A stretch of DNA of 10,115 nt from an uncultured Bacteroidota bacterium (lineage in GTDB: Bacteria > Bacteroidota > Bacteroidia > Bacteroidales > P3): contig URCX01000067.1 of NCBI GenBank assembly GCA_900546465.1, positions 1 to 10,115 on the forward strand. The letters are read 5' to 3'. The notes beneath the pieces are model-generated. The model saw only the letters and a list, made by a program, of their open reading frames with translations. It searched no databases and was not told the DNA's origin. Every line of letters begins with the position of its first letter. The first letter of the stretch is position 1. The position numbers and the translations under genes are program-made. Below are positions 1 through 6,383 of this stretch, piece by piece.

Positions 1-226
1 CTTCGCCCAACAGCCGCCAGCGTAAAGCTCTTATATAATGCGACAACAATGTCGTCAGTCCTGAAAGCGTAAACCAAAACCAATCAGCCTTGCCCAAGGC
101 TTCCCACATTTCTTCTTTCTCTTTCGCCGACAGCTTTTCCCAGAACCACCATACGAAAGCCACCCCCAAAAGTACGAAGAAAAGGGTTCGGGCAATATCT
201 TTGGTTTTCGTTTTTCCGTTCTTCAA
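1..226 (-). CDS. Flippase-like / lysylphosphatidylglycerol synthase transmembrane-domain protein, N-terminal part
   Basis: Partial gene: 75 complete codons are visible before it leaves the window at base 1. The reading frame is open from a stop at 233-235 and shows a basic N-terminus, a first membrane segment at about residues 11-29, a charged stretch (KEKEE, about 35-39), a second membrane segment at about 49-62 and then the motif SHYIRALRWRLLGE. That pattern (two helices, then an RxxRW-type motif) matches the start of the UPF0104/AglD/YbhN-like integral membrane family, often named lysylphosphatidylglycerol synthase transmembrane region; the substrate in this branch is not known. I know this gene as a common neighbour of panD in Bacteroidota. 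The start chosen is TTG at 226-224, which overlaps the panD stop; no in-frame ATG occurs until codon 40, after the first helix. It is probably translated from the panD transcript. Family call fairly secure, function not. Confidence 0.7.
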   Translation of the reverse strand, partial: MKNGKTKTKDIARTLFFVLLGVAFVWWFWEKLSAKEKEEMWEALGKADWFWFTLSGLTTLLSHYIRALRWRLLGE

Positions 227-567
227 ATCAATTTATTGTCTTTTGGGAATATGACGGTCGGACGAAAGGTTTTGGCTTGCTCGAAGTCCATTGTGGCATA
301 GGAAACTATGATGACCAAATCTCCGACCTGTGCAAGACGTGCAGCTGCTCCGTTAAGGCAAATCTTACCCGAGCCTCTCTCTCCCTTTATCACGTATGTA
401 TCGAAACGTTCCCCGTTGTTTATATTATAAATATAGACTCTCTCTCCTTCAATCAAGCCTGCGGCGTCCATTAAATCCTCATCTATCGTTATGGAACCTA
501 TGTAATTGAGATCTGCCTGAGTAACAGCAACTCGGTGAATCTTCGATTTTAATACTTCTATCTGCAT
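223..567 (-). CDS. panD: Aspartate 1-decarboxylase (pyruvoyl-dependent)
   Basis: Cytoplasmic enzyme that converts L-aspartate to beta-alanine and CO2, feeding pantothenate and CoA synthesis. The protein has 114 residues, near the usual length of about 115-130. The self-processing site is visible: Tyr22-Ile-Gly24-Ser25, numbered as in the E. coli enzyme, where cleavage between Gly24 and Ser25 turns Ser25 into the pyruvoyl cofactor. Other family residues are present: Lys9, His11, Arg54, Thr57-Tyr58 and the NGAAAR segment at 72-77. The ATG at 567-565 gives the standard N-terminus. It is the first gene after a promoter box at 608-601, and its stop overlaps the start of the flippase-like gene, so the two probably form one transcript. 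panC is not adjacent on the upstream side. No key residue is missing. Confidence 0.97.
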   Translation of the reverse strand: MQIEVLKSKIHRVAVTQADLNYIGSITIDEDLMDAAGLIEGERVYIYNINNGERFDTYVIKGERGSGKICLNGAAARLAQVGDLVIIVSYATMDFEQAKTFRPTVIFPKDNKLI

Positions 568-600
568 CAGTTTTTATCTTAAACCCCTTATTTCGGCTTG

Positions 601-608
601 CAAAGGTA
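601..608 (-). promoter_or_regulatory. Bacteroidota -7 promoter box for panD
   Basis: On the minus strand the octamer reads TACCTTTG, an exact match to the Bacteroidota -7 consensus TAnnTTTG, ending 33 bases before the panD ATG. No clear TTTG-type -33 element lies 19-21 bases upstream, so the promoter may be weak or need an activator. Confidence 0.65.
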
Positions 609-667
609 TGAATTTATATCGGATAGCCTGTTGTTTTCTCCGAAAAAAGGTTCGCATGATTAAGGAA

Positions 668-751
668 ACGCCTTTCCGCAAAATCGAAACGCCGAAAGAA
701 AAAATTATTACGCCGAAAGAATTTTCCCAAACGCCGTTTCGCGAAATACCT
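668..751 (+). repeat. Array of four 21-base repeats starting ACGCC
   Basis: ACGCC occurs at 668, 689, 710 and 731, exactly 21 bases apart, with more similarity inside each unit. Two unit types are seen: one begins ACGCC(T/G)TT(C/T)CGC and the other begins ACGCCGAAAGAA. Read on the plus strand in the frame starting at 668, each unit is a heptapeptide: TPFRKIE, then TPKEKII, then TPKEFSQ, then TPFREIP. A related array lies at 7261-7312. The array sits between the end of the guanine deaminase gene and the panD promoter. Unit 4 contains the odd palindrome AAACGCCGTTT (729-739) running into the palindrome TTTCGCGAAA (737-746). There are no spacers, so it is not a CRISPR. Its role is unknown. Confidence 0.8.
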
Positions 752-764
752 CTTTCACAGAGCT

Positions 765-1232
765 TTAATATTCCACCTTATCCGCCTTCTTCTGCCAGCA
801 ATCGAAAGGCTTGCAAGAGCTTTCCATTTTTATATGTTCGCAATGCAGACTGCGTTCTCGGTCTGCGAGAGAAATTTCACGATAAATGAAGTCATCGTCA
901 AAGCCTGCCGAAGCAGCGTCATGCCGAGTTGCCGCATAGAAAAGCTTATCCAACCTCGCCCAATAGATGGCTGAAAGGCACATGGGGCAGGGTTCGCAGG
1001 AGGAATAGATGACACAACCGCTCAAATCGAAAGTATCCAAGACCTGACATGCCTTGCGAATACAGTTCACCTCGGCATGAGCCGTCGGATCCTTGTCCAC
1101 CGTTACGCTGTTGCCAGAACGAGCCACCACCTTGCCATCTTTAACAATCACAGCACCGAAAGGCCCTCCGCCCTTACTTATATTCTCCTCGGCAATCCCA
1201 ATTGCCAAATTCATAAACTCCTTATCACTCAT
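765..1232 (-). CDS. guaD: Guanine deaminase (cytidine-deaminase fold)
   Basis: Likely hydrolyses guanine to xanthine and ammonia in the cytoplasm, in purine salvage and catabolism. The zinc-dependent deaminase signature is complete: PTAHAEV with His52 and Glu54, then SSCEPCPMC with Cys79 and Cys82. The B. subtilis GuaD-type features beyond the shared core are also present: DPTAHAEV followed by IRKAC, AIYWAR, the segment AGFDDDFIYREI at about 109-120, and a C-terminus ending in an acidic residue plus Tyr (VEY), which in that family closes over the active site. The start chosen is ATG at 1232-1230, giving 155 residues, close to the 156 of the B. subtilis enzyme; an ATG ten codons further upstream would add a tail the family lacks. 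A tRNA adenosine deaminase (TadA) is less likely because of the C-terminal features. It stands alone on its strand; I see no consensus promoter box upstream and no clear hairpin terminator. Confidence 0.88.
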   Translation of the reverse strand: MSDKEFMNLAIGIAEENISKGGGPFGAVIVKDGKVVARSGNSVTVDKDPTAHAEVNCIRKACQVLDTFDLSGCVIYSSCEPCPMCLSAIYWARLDKLFYAATRHDAASAGFDDDFIYREISLADRERSLHCEHIKMESSCKPFDCWQKKADKVEY

Positions 1233-1264
1233 GTTTTTCTTCGTTTTTATACCCTTTATCAACG

Positions 1265-1307
1265 CCCGAGAGAAACAAATCTTGCATTAAAAGCGATTTT
1301 TCTCGGG
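1265..1307. promoter_or_regulatory. Inverted repeat in the divergent intergenic region
   Basis: CCCGAGAGAAA at 1265-1275 pairs with TTTTTCTCGGG at 1297-1307: seven Watson-Crick pairs, one G-T wobble, then three more pairs, around a 21-base middle. It ends five bases before the -33 element of the plus-strand gene and lies 33 bases upstream of the guaD start. Between two divergent genes it cannot serve as a normal terminator for either, so it may be an operator or a leader-RNA structure; this is inference. Confidence 0.35.
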
Positions 1308-1312
1308 AAAAA

Positions 1313-1344
1313 TTTGGTGGGACAGAAAAATCTTCGTACCTTTG
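1313..1344 (+). promoter_or_regulatory. Bacteroidota promoter for the exported-protein gene
   Basis: A -33 TTTG (1313-1316), a 20-base spacer and a -7 TACCTTTG (1337-1344) match the phylum's consensus (TTTG, 19-21 bases, TAnnTTTG). The ATG follows 44 bases after the -7 box. An inverted repeat lies just upstream. Confidence 0.85.
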
Positions 1345-1388
1345 GCGGCATAATTAACATAATCATTTACAAAAAAACATTAACACTA

Positions 1389-2042
1389 ATGAAGACAAAA
1401 ACATTATCCTTAATGCTTACCGCAGCCTTAGGCATGGGAGCATTGCAAGCACAGGACACCAAACCCATAGAGGGCATTTGGTTTGCAGAATCGACAACGG
1501 CAAAGAATGTCGAGAGCAATGAAAACAATTTGAAGGAAGATTTCAAAGACGCAAAGCAATTTGCAGTTGAACTTCCGGGGCAGAAAGAAAAGACAATCTT
1601 CGCAAAAGAGGAGTTCTTGAATGCCTTTGATACGCCGCATTCGGAAACAATCCTCTCTCCGAAAGAAACACCTGTGGCAAAAGAGGCTTTTGCCGATATG
1701 GAAGGCTTTGCCATTGCAACAGAAAATCAAGCCGATATGACGAAATTCTCAAAGGAAGAGTTCTTGCAGGCATTGGGCGAACCGATTGAAATGAGGATCG
1801 ACTTCAATCCAAAATATGTTGTCAGCATAAAGGCAGGCGAATTGCTGATAGCCGAGATAAACGGCTCGGGCTTCACGGACAGATACAAAATAAAGGAAGT
1901 TAAGAAAACGAAAGCAACTTTCCTCATCACTACCACCCTTGGCGAAGAGTTCACCCTTGAAAACAATTCCGGCGGACTGCTTCTGACCAAAACCAAATCA
2001 TTGAGCAAAGCACCGACAATGCAAATGCAGCTGAGCAAATAA
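1389..2042 (+). CDS. Exported protein of unknown function with an internal repeat
   Basis: 217 residues from ATG 1389, which follows a good promoter; the frame is open much further upstream but the promoter fixes the start. The N-terminus is a signal peptide: Lys2 and Lys4, a hydrophobic core to about residue 18, and a likely cut after Ala21 (LQA, then QD), so the product is probably periplasmic; there is no lipobox cysteine. The middle carries two copies of a motif offset by exactly 49 residues: about 50-83 and 99-132, best seen as FAKEEFLNAF (71-80) against FSKEEFLQAL (120-129). The C-terminal third (about 137-217) alternates hydrophobic and polar residues as in a small beta-sandwich or barrel. 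I do not recognise a family. It is a single-gene transcript, ended by the hairpin at 2065-2110. Confidence 0.8.
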   Translation: MKTKTLSLMLTAALGMGALQAQDTKPIEGIWFAESTTAKNVESNENNLKEDFKDAKQFAVELPGQKEKTIFAKEEFLNAFDTPHSETILSPKETPVAKEAFADMEGFAIATENQADMTKFSKEEFLQALGEPIEMRIDFNPKYVVSIKAGELLIAEINGSGFTDRYKIKEVKKTKATFLITTTLGEEFTLENNSGGLLLTKTKSLSKAPTMQMQLSK

Positions 2043-2064
2043 AACCACAATATCTTTTTACACC

Positions 2065-2110
2065 GAGAAAGAGGGATATGACACCGATTCATACCCCTCT
2101 TTCTCTTTTT
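2065..2110 (+). terminator. Rho-independent terminator after the exported-protein gene
   Basis: An 11-base perfect stem (GAGAAAGAGGG at 2065-2075 with CCCTCTTTCTC at 2095-2105), one A-C mismatch, five more pairs (TATGA with TCATA) and a seven-base loop, followed by TTTTT. It lies 22 bases after the stop codon. Confidence 0.92.
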
Positions 2111-2117
2111 GCACAGC

Positions 2118-2148
2118 ATTGCGATTAAGTTGAAATTTCTTACCTTTG
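2118..2148 (+). promoter_or_regulatory. Bacteroidota promoter for the restriction-modification operon
   Basis: A -33 ATTG (2118-2121), a 19-base spacer and a -7 TACCTTTG (2141-2148). It starts eight bases after the preceding terminator, so the operon is insulated from the gene upstream. The chosen ATG is 37 bases after the -7 box. Confidence 0.82.
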
Positions 2149-2185
2149 CACATCTCTAAGTTTTCTCAGTTTGAAATACGGTCGA

Positions 2186-3109
2186 ATGGCAAAAACACTT
2201 CAAAATAATACTTATCTATGTTCTCCGATGAATTACATAGGGGGCAAATACAAGTTATTGCCTCAAATTTTACCCCTTTTCCCGAAAAAGATACGTGTCT
2301 TTGTTGATTTGTTTTGCGGAGGTGCAAACGTAGGAATAAATGTCAAGTCGGAGAAAGTAGTATTCAATGACAATTTATCCTATTTGATAGATTTATATAA
2401 GGCGTTTCAGTCTGTGCCAAAGATGGAAATCCTGCAACATATAGAGAAACGTATAAATGATTTAGCTTTATCCATGACCAATGAAGAAGCTTATCTTACT
2501 CTAAGAAAGTTGTACAACAGTCAACGTAATCCTTTGGACTTGTTTGTCCTTATTGCATATTCTTTCAATCACCAAATAAGATTTAACAATTCCCACTTGT
2601 TCAACAATCCTTTCGGAAGAGATCGGAGTTCTTTTAACAACAGGATGCGGAGTAATCTGATTGCTTTTTTGGATAAACTGAACGTTTCTGACGTATCCTT
2701 TTTCTGTGAAAATTTTGACCGCTTTGATTTGTCCGAATTAACAGAAGAGGATTTTCTTTATTGCGATCCTCCCTATCTTATAACGACAGGAACGTATAAT
2801 GACGGAAAACGAGGTTTCTCCGGTTGGAATGAGGAAGAGGAAAGGAAACTTCTAAGTATATTGAAAGTCGTTGATGAAAAAGGATTGCGTTTTGCACTCT
2901 CCAATGTGCTTATTCATAAAGGTAAAACCAACGATATGCTAATCGAATGGGTGTATAAAAATAAATACAAGCTCTTTCACCTTAACAAAGACTACTCCAA
3001 TTCAAATTATCACACCATAGACAGAAGTAAAACTTCATCTGACGAAGTTTTGATAACCAATTACGAACCCGAAATAAGCCAACTGACACTGAATTTATGC
3101 GATATATAG
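2186..3109 (+). CDS. D12-class DNA adenine-N6 methyltransferase (first modification subunit)
   Basis: Transfers a methyl group from S-adenosylmethionine to adenine N6 in a specific DNA sequence. The Dam/D12 family landmarks are in the usual order, numbered from ATG 2186 (307 residues): NYIGGKYKL at about 16-24 (cofactor-side motif), the SAM-binding DLFCGG at 41-46, and the catalytic DPPY at 194-197 followed by a Tyr- and Gly-rich loop. A TTG start at 2171 in the same frame would add five residues; ATG 2186 is preferred. It opens a three-gene operon, and its last 13 bases overlap the next gene in another frame, suggesting translational coupling. Next to a second D12 enzyme and a putative endonuclease, it likely protects one strand of an asymmetric recognition site. 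Methylation class is secure; sequence specificity cannot be read from the sequence. Confidence 0.92.
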   Translation: MAKTLQNNTYLCSPMNYIGGKYKLLPQILPLFPKKIRVFVDLFCGGANVGINVKSEKVVFNDNLSYLIDLYKAFQSVPKMEILQHIEKRINDLALSMTNEEAYLTLRKLYNSQRNPLDLFVLIAYSFNHQIRFNNSHLFNNPFGRDRSSFNNRMRSNLIAFLDKLNVSDVSFFCENFDRFDLSELTEEDFLYCDPPYLITTGTYNDGKRGFSGWNEEEERKLLSILKVVDEKGLRFALSNVLIHKGKTNDMLIEWVYKNKYKLFHLNKDYSNSNYHTIDRSKTSSDEVLITNYEPEISQLTLNLCDI

Positions 3110-4167
3110 GCAACAAAGAGAATATCATACAGAGGATATACGGGATACTGAATACCAATGGGGTCAAGGGAAAATCATTTTTTGACTTCTGCTCCGGAAC
3201 TGCAAGTGTTGCAAAATTTTATAAGCAGAAAAATTACTGTGTATACTCTTCCGATTTGATGTATATGTCATATTGCTTACAGAAAGCATACATAGAAAAC
3301 AATTCTTCGCCTGAATTTTACTCTTTGTTGCCGTATTTGCCAAAAGAAAAGGTTATACCGAATTTGTTTTCAGCGCCTTTGGATATCGTTTTGGCATATT
3401 TGGACAGTCTTGAACCTGTCAAAGGTTTTATTTTCAAGAATTATTCACCGGAAGGCTCAAAAGAACTCTGTATTCCGAGAATGTACTTTACCGGAGAAAA
3501 TGCCGGAAAAATTGATGCAATCAGAGAACAAATCGAAGATTGGAAAAAAAATTACCTGATTACGGAAACGGAATATTATATACTGCTTACATGCTTACTG
3601 GAAACTGTTTCGTTTTACTCAAATGTGGCGGGCGTTTATGCGGCTTTTCATAAGAGATGGGATCCAAGGGCAGTTAAGAAGTTGCAACTTCGACCAATAA
3701 AAATTATAAGTAACGAACAGCAAAATAAATCATACAATACTGATAGCATGAAATTGATTGACAATATCAGTGTTGATATTTTGTATTTGGATCCGCCGTA
3801 TAATGAAAGACAATACCCGCCTAATTACCATGTTTTGGAGACAATAGCAAAAGCAGATAAGCCTATTATACATGGAATTTCTGGAATGAGAGATTACAAA
3901 GGCGAGAAGTCAAGATTTTGCAACTCTGTTACGGCATTGAAAGACTTGCAAGAAATCGTTGAAAGGGCGAATTACAGATATTTTGTGATGAGTTACAATT
4001 CCGAAGGTATAATGAAACAAGGCGATATTCTCGATATATTATCACAATATGGCAGAGTAAAGTTGGAAACATTTGAATATCAGAGGTTCAAAAGCAATAA
4101 TAATGGACTCTCCAAGGTAAAGAAACATGTTTATGAGCAGTTGTATATCTTAACTAAGGCTTTATGA
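3097..4167 (+). CDS. D12-like DNA adenine-N6 methyltransferase (second modification subunit)
   Basis: 356 residues from ATG 3097. The N-terminus MRYIGNKENII is the D12-type cofactor-side motif, FFDFCSGT (28-35) is the SAM-binding motif I, and LDPPYNERQY (231-240) followed by NYHVLETIA is the catalytic motif with the RQY/NYH extension seen in FokI-type and related methyltransferases. It is clearly different from the upstream enzyme, with a much longer region between motif I and DPPY, so this is not a recent duplication. Both ends overlap neighbours: 13 bases with the first methyltransferase gene and four bases (ATGA) with the endonuclease gene. Inference: it modifies the other strand of the same non-palindromic site, as in known Type IIS systems with paired methyltransferases. 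An orphan regulatory role is less likely given the operon. Confidence 0.9.
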   Translation: MRYIGNKENIIQRIYGILNTNGVKGKSFFDFCSGTASVAKFYKQKNYCVYSSDLMYMSYCLQKAYIENNSSPEFYSLLPYLPKEKVIPNLFSAPLDIVLAYLDSLEPVKGFIFKNYSPEGSKELCIPRMYFTGENAGKIDAIREQIEDWKKNYLITETEYYILLTCLLETVSFYSNVAGVYAAFHKRWDPRAVKKLQLRPIKIISNEQQNKSYNTDSMKLIDNISVDILYLDPPYNERQYPPNYHVLETIAKADKPIIHGISGMRDYKGEKSRFCNSVTALKDLQEIVERANYRYFVMSYNSEGIMKQGDILDILSQYGRVKLETFEYQRFKSNNNGLSKVKKHVYEQLYILTKAL

Positions 4168-5573
4168 GTAGTACAGCGAGAAAAAAAGAAAATCTTTGGA
4201 TATTAACCGAGGAGAATCCGAAGAAAATAGTTTTGGAATCCATATTGAAGTATTTTGCAAAGGACAAAGGGTTTGGCTTCTTGGGAAGAGAGTTGACTAT
4301 ATTACCGATTTTAGACGAAGAAAAATGCTTTGACTTTACTTATGAAGTAATCGGCTTTGAGTGTCCCAAAGTAAAACATGTGTACATCAAGACTGTATCA
4401 GGTTATTCCAGCTTTGTGGATTATCTTATCTTCTATCAGGAGAGGCAACCACAAGCAGCCGACATTCCGTTGTACGCTATTGAAGAGACAAAAACCGATG
4501 ACAGTGAAAGCAGAAACACGGGTGTGTTTCAGAGATGCAGCAAATTTGTGTTCATTCATCATTATTATCCATCAATAAAAGCAATAATGCTCTATTCTTT
4601 GCAAATTGAGCAAAAGGAAAAGCCATCTGAAACTTATATTTTAGGTACAAGGCTCTTATTGACAATGGGAGTGGAAATCTTAGGTAAGAAATTGGATAAA
4701 TCAATCTTCAAACCATTTGAATCGATAGAAGAAATATTGTCTTTCAAAGACAGAATGAGAAAACCTCCGAAAGGAAATGTTCCTATTACCATCACGAAGA
4801 CTGATTCGGAAATCAGAATCTCCGGCAGGTTATACAAGAAAGGTTTGATAGGACACGACCCCAACATAGGGACTTTAAGCATTATTTCTGCCGTACTGCG
4901 AAAACTTGGTTGGAATAAACGAATAAAAATTGTCAACCACGGATTACAGCAATCACATGTGAAGAAAGGTAATAAGTTTGTCTGCTTGGCAAATATGCTG
5001 AACATGGAATTGGATAATCTTTACGTTCCTGTGGCGCAATTTCCTGCCGATTATTGGCACTATGATATGAAGAGTGAAAAATTGGCGACCATATTTCTGC
5101 ATATAATCGTGGAAAACTTCACGGAAAGCTATTCAATATTCGATAATCATGCCGGTTGCGAAAAAGGATACTTCCAAACATCGCAAGGAGAGCATATTCC
5201 TTTGAAGAAATACAGCGATAGAAACGCTTACAAAGCCGGAGATAGAAGCAAAATCATTGCGATACCGGATTTGGTTCTGTTGGATATAAAATCGAAAGAG
5301 TCAATTCTTATAGAAGGTAAGCAATATGCTTGTAGGAGAAGAGGAATAAAAGAGTTGAATAACTATGATAGTTTCACAAATTGTTATCTCAACGAATATT
5401 ATCCCGAATTCAAAGTGGTGAAAACGCTTGTTCTATTTGGAGGAAAGAAAGAAGAAATCATAGAAGTAGAGGTTGGCTTTCTCTTGAATAAGAAAGGTAA
5501 ACTTGTTTTGGGTATCAAGGCTCCAAATTTGTTTAAACAAGCGATAAAAAACCTCTTGGATTATTGGGCTTGA
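4164..5573 (+). CDS. Putative Type II (IIS-like) restriction endonuclease
   Basis: 469 residues, last gene of the operon, coupled to the second methyltransferase gene by an ATGA overlap. I do not recognise the family; the call rests mainly on position. Two stretches could be PD-(D/E)XK-type metal-binding centres. The first is VDYLIFY with Asp86, followed 22 residues later by Glu108-Thr-Lys110, leading into the strongly polar TDDSESRN (111-118). The second is IPDLVLLD with Asp369, followed by Glu384-Gly-Lys386. The region between them (about 200-330) includes LRKLGW (245-250) and could hold DNA-recognition or linker structure. No signal peptide or membrane segment is seen. The gene is AT-rich: 16 G+C in bases 4561-4620. 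Which centre is catalytic, or whether both are, is unknown. A nuclease of another defence type is possible but less likely next to two methyltransferases. Confidence 0.7.
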   Translation: MSSTARKKENLWILTEENPKKIVLESILKYFAKDKGFGFLGRELTILPILDEEKCFDFTYEVIGFECPKVKHVYIKTVSGYSSFVDYLIFYQERQPQAADIPLYAIEETKTDDSESRNTGVFQRCSKFVFIHHYYPSIKAIMLYSLQIEQKEKPSETYILGTRLLLTMGVEILGKKLDKSIFKPFESIEEILSFKDRMRKPPKGNVPITITKTDSEIRISGRLYKKGLIGHDPNIGTLSIISAVLRKLGWNKRIKIVNHGLQQSHVKKGNKFVCLANMLNMELDNLYVPVAQFPADYWHYDMKSEKLATIFLHIIVENFTESYSIFDNHAGCEKGYFQTSQGEHIPLKKYSDRNAYKAGDRSKIIAIPDLVLLDIKSKESILIEGKQYACRRRGIKELNNYDSFTNCYLNEYYPEFKVVKTLVLFGGKKEEIIEVEVGFLLNKKGKLVLGIKAPNLFKQAIKNLLDYWA

Positions 5574-5672
5574 ATGTTGCAATATATTTATTATGTAATT
5601 GGAAGCAGATATACGAAGATTGAATTTCATGATTGCCGATTTAGGTAAAATATTTTTTGAAAGAAGTTGTTT

Positions 5673-6383
5673 ATGGACAGAATAGAAGGCGTGGATAAGC
5701 GGGAAATAGGAGGCTTGTTTGATGCGATTGCATCGGATTATGATTTCCTTAATCATTTACTTACTTTAAATATCGACCGTCTGTGGAGGAAGAAGGCAGT
5801 GAGAACGACGGGGGAAGTGGCTGAGGCTTGGCTGGACTTGGCTTGCGGTAGTGGTGATATGGCTCTGGAAGCAGTGAAGAGAAAGCGGGCAAAAAAGGTC
5901 ATCGGTGTGGACTTGTCCGATAAGATGTTGCAGATTGGCAGGGATAAGATTGCGAAAAAAACTTTGCAGGAGAGGATAAGTTTGCAAAAGGGCGACTGTT
6001 GTGAGTTGGAGTTTGCCGATGAGAGTTTCGATGTACTCTCTTGCGGTTTCGGAGTAAGGAATTTCTATGATACGGATAAGGGTTTCGCCGAGATGTTCAG
6101 GGTCTTGAAGCATGGAGGCAGACTTGTAATTCTGGAATTTGCCTATCCGGAGAATGCTTTTATAAGATTCTTCTATGATTTTTACTTTAATCGTGTACTG
6201 CCTCTTGCAGGCAGATTGATAAGTCGCAACAAGACGGCTTACAGATACCTGCCCGAAAGTGTGAAAGACTTCTTTTGGGGAGATGAGTTCACGGAACGTT
6301 TGCGTAAGGCAGGCTTTGAGCAGACGGCTTACCGCAAATTATGTTTCGGTATTTGCGATTTATATACAGCTGTAAAGAAATGA
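5673..6383 (+). CDS. ubiE/menG: Demethylmenaquinone C-methyltransferase
   Basis: Methylates demethylmenaquinone using S-adenosylmethionine, the last step of menaquinone synthesis, at the inner face of the cytoplasmic membrane. 236 residues from ATG 5673, a normal length. Visible landmarks: YDFLNHLLTLNIDRLW (23-38), matching the first UbiE signature; SAM motif I LDLACGSG (54-61); GVDLSDKML (78-86), where the acidic residue binds the SAM ribose; GFGVRN (125-130), typical of UbiE; and RVLKHGGRLVILEF (143-156), the second UbiE signature. A TTG two codons upstream is not needed. It starts 99 bases after the endonuclease gene with no strong promoter visible; a TATTTTTTG at 5651-5659 is a degenerate candidate. 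It overlaps the menA-like gene by four bases. Confidence 0.95.
   Translation: MDRIEGVDKREIGGLFDAIASDYDFLNHLLTLNIDRLWRKKAVRTTGEVAEAWLDLACGSGDMALEAVKRKRAKKVIGVDLSDKMLQIGRDKIAKKTLQERISLQKGDCCELEFADESFDVLSCGFGVRNFYDTDKGFAEMFRVLKHGGRLVILEFAYPENAFIRFFYDFYFNRVLPLAGRLISRNKTAYRYLPESVKDFFWGDEFTERLRKAGFEQTAYRKLCFGICDLYTAVKK

Noticed and set aside
668..751. CRISPR array
   Set aside because: The 21-base units are contiguous with no unique spacers, and no cas gene is present.
608..889. 93-codon open frame on the plus strand containing the heptapeptide repeats, as a real gene
   Set aside because: No promoter is seen and its second half is antisense to guaD. The repeat is reported as a repeat and its coding pattern as a finding instead.
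1077..1388. Upstream extension of the exported-protein frame
   Set aside because: The promoter at 1313-1344 and the signal peptide place the start at 1389; the extension is antisense to guaD.
1233..1388. Purine riboswitch upstream of guaD
   Set aside because: The conserved purine-riboswitch core sequences are not present in the leader on the minus strand.
2171..2185. TTG start for the first methyltransferase
   Set aside because: An ATG five codons downstream (2186) is better placed relative to the promoter and keeps the conserved N-terminal motif.
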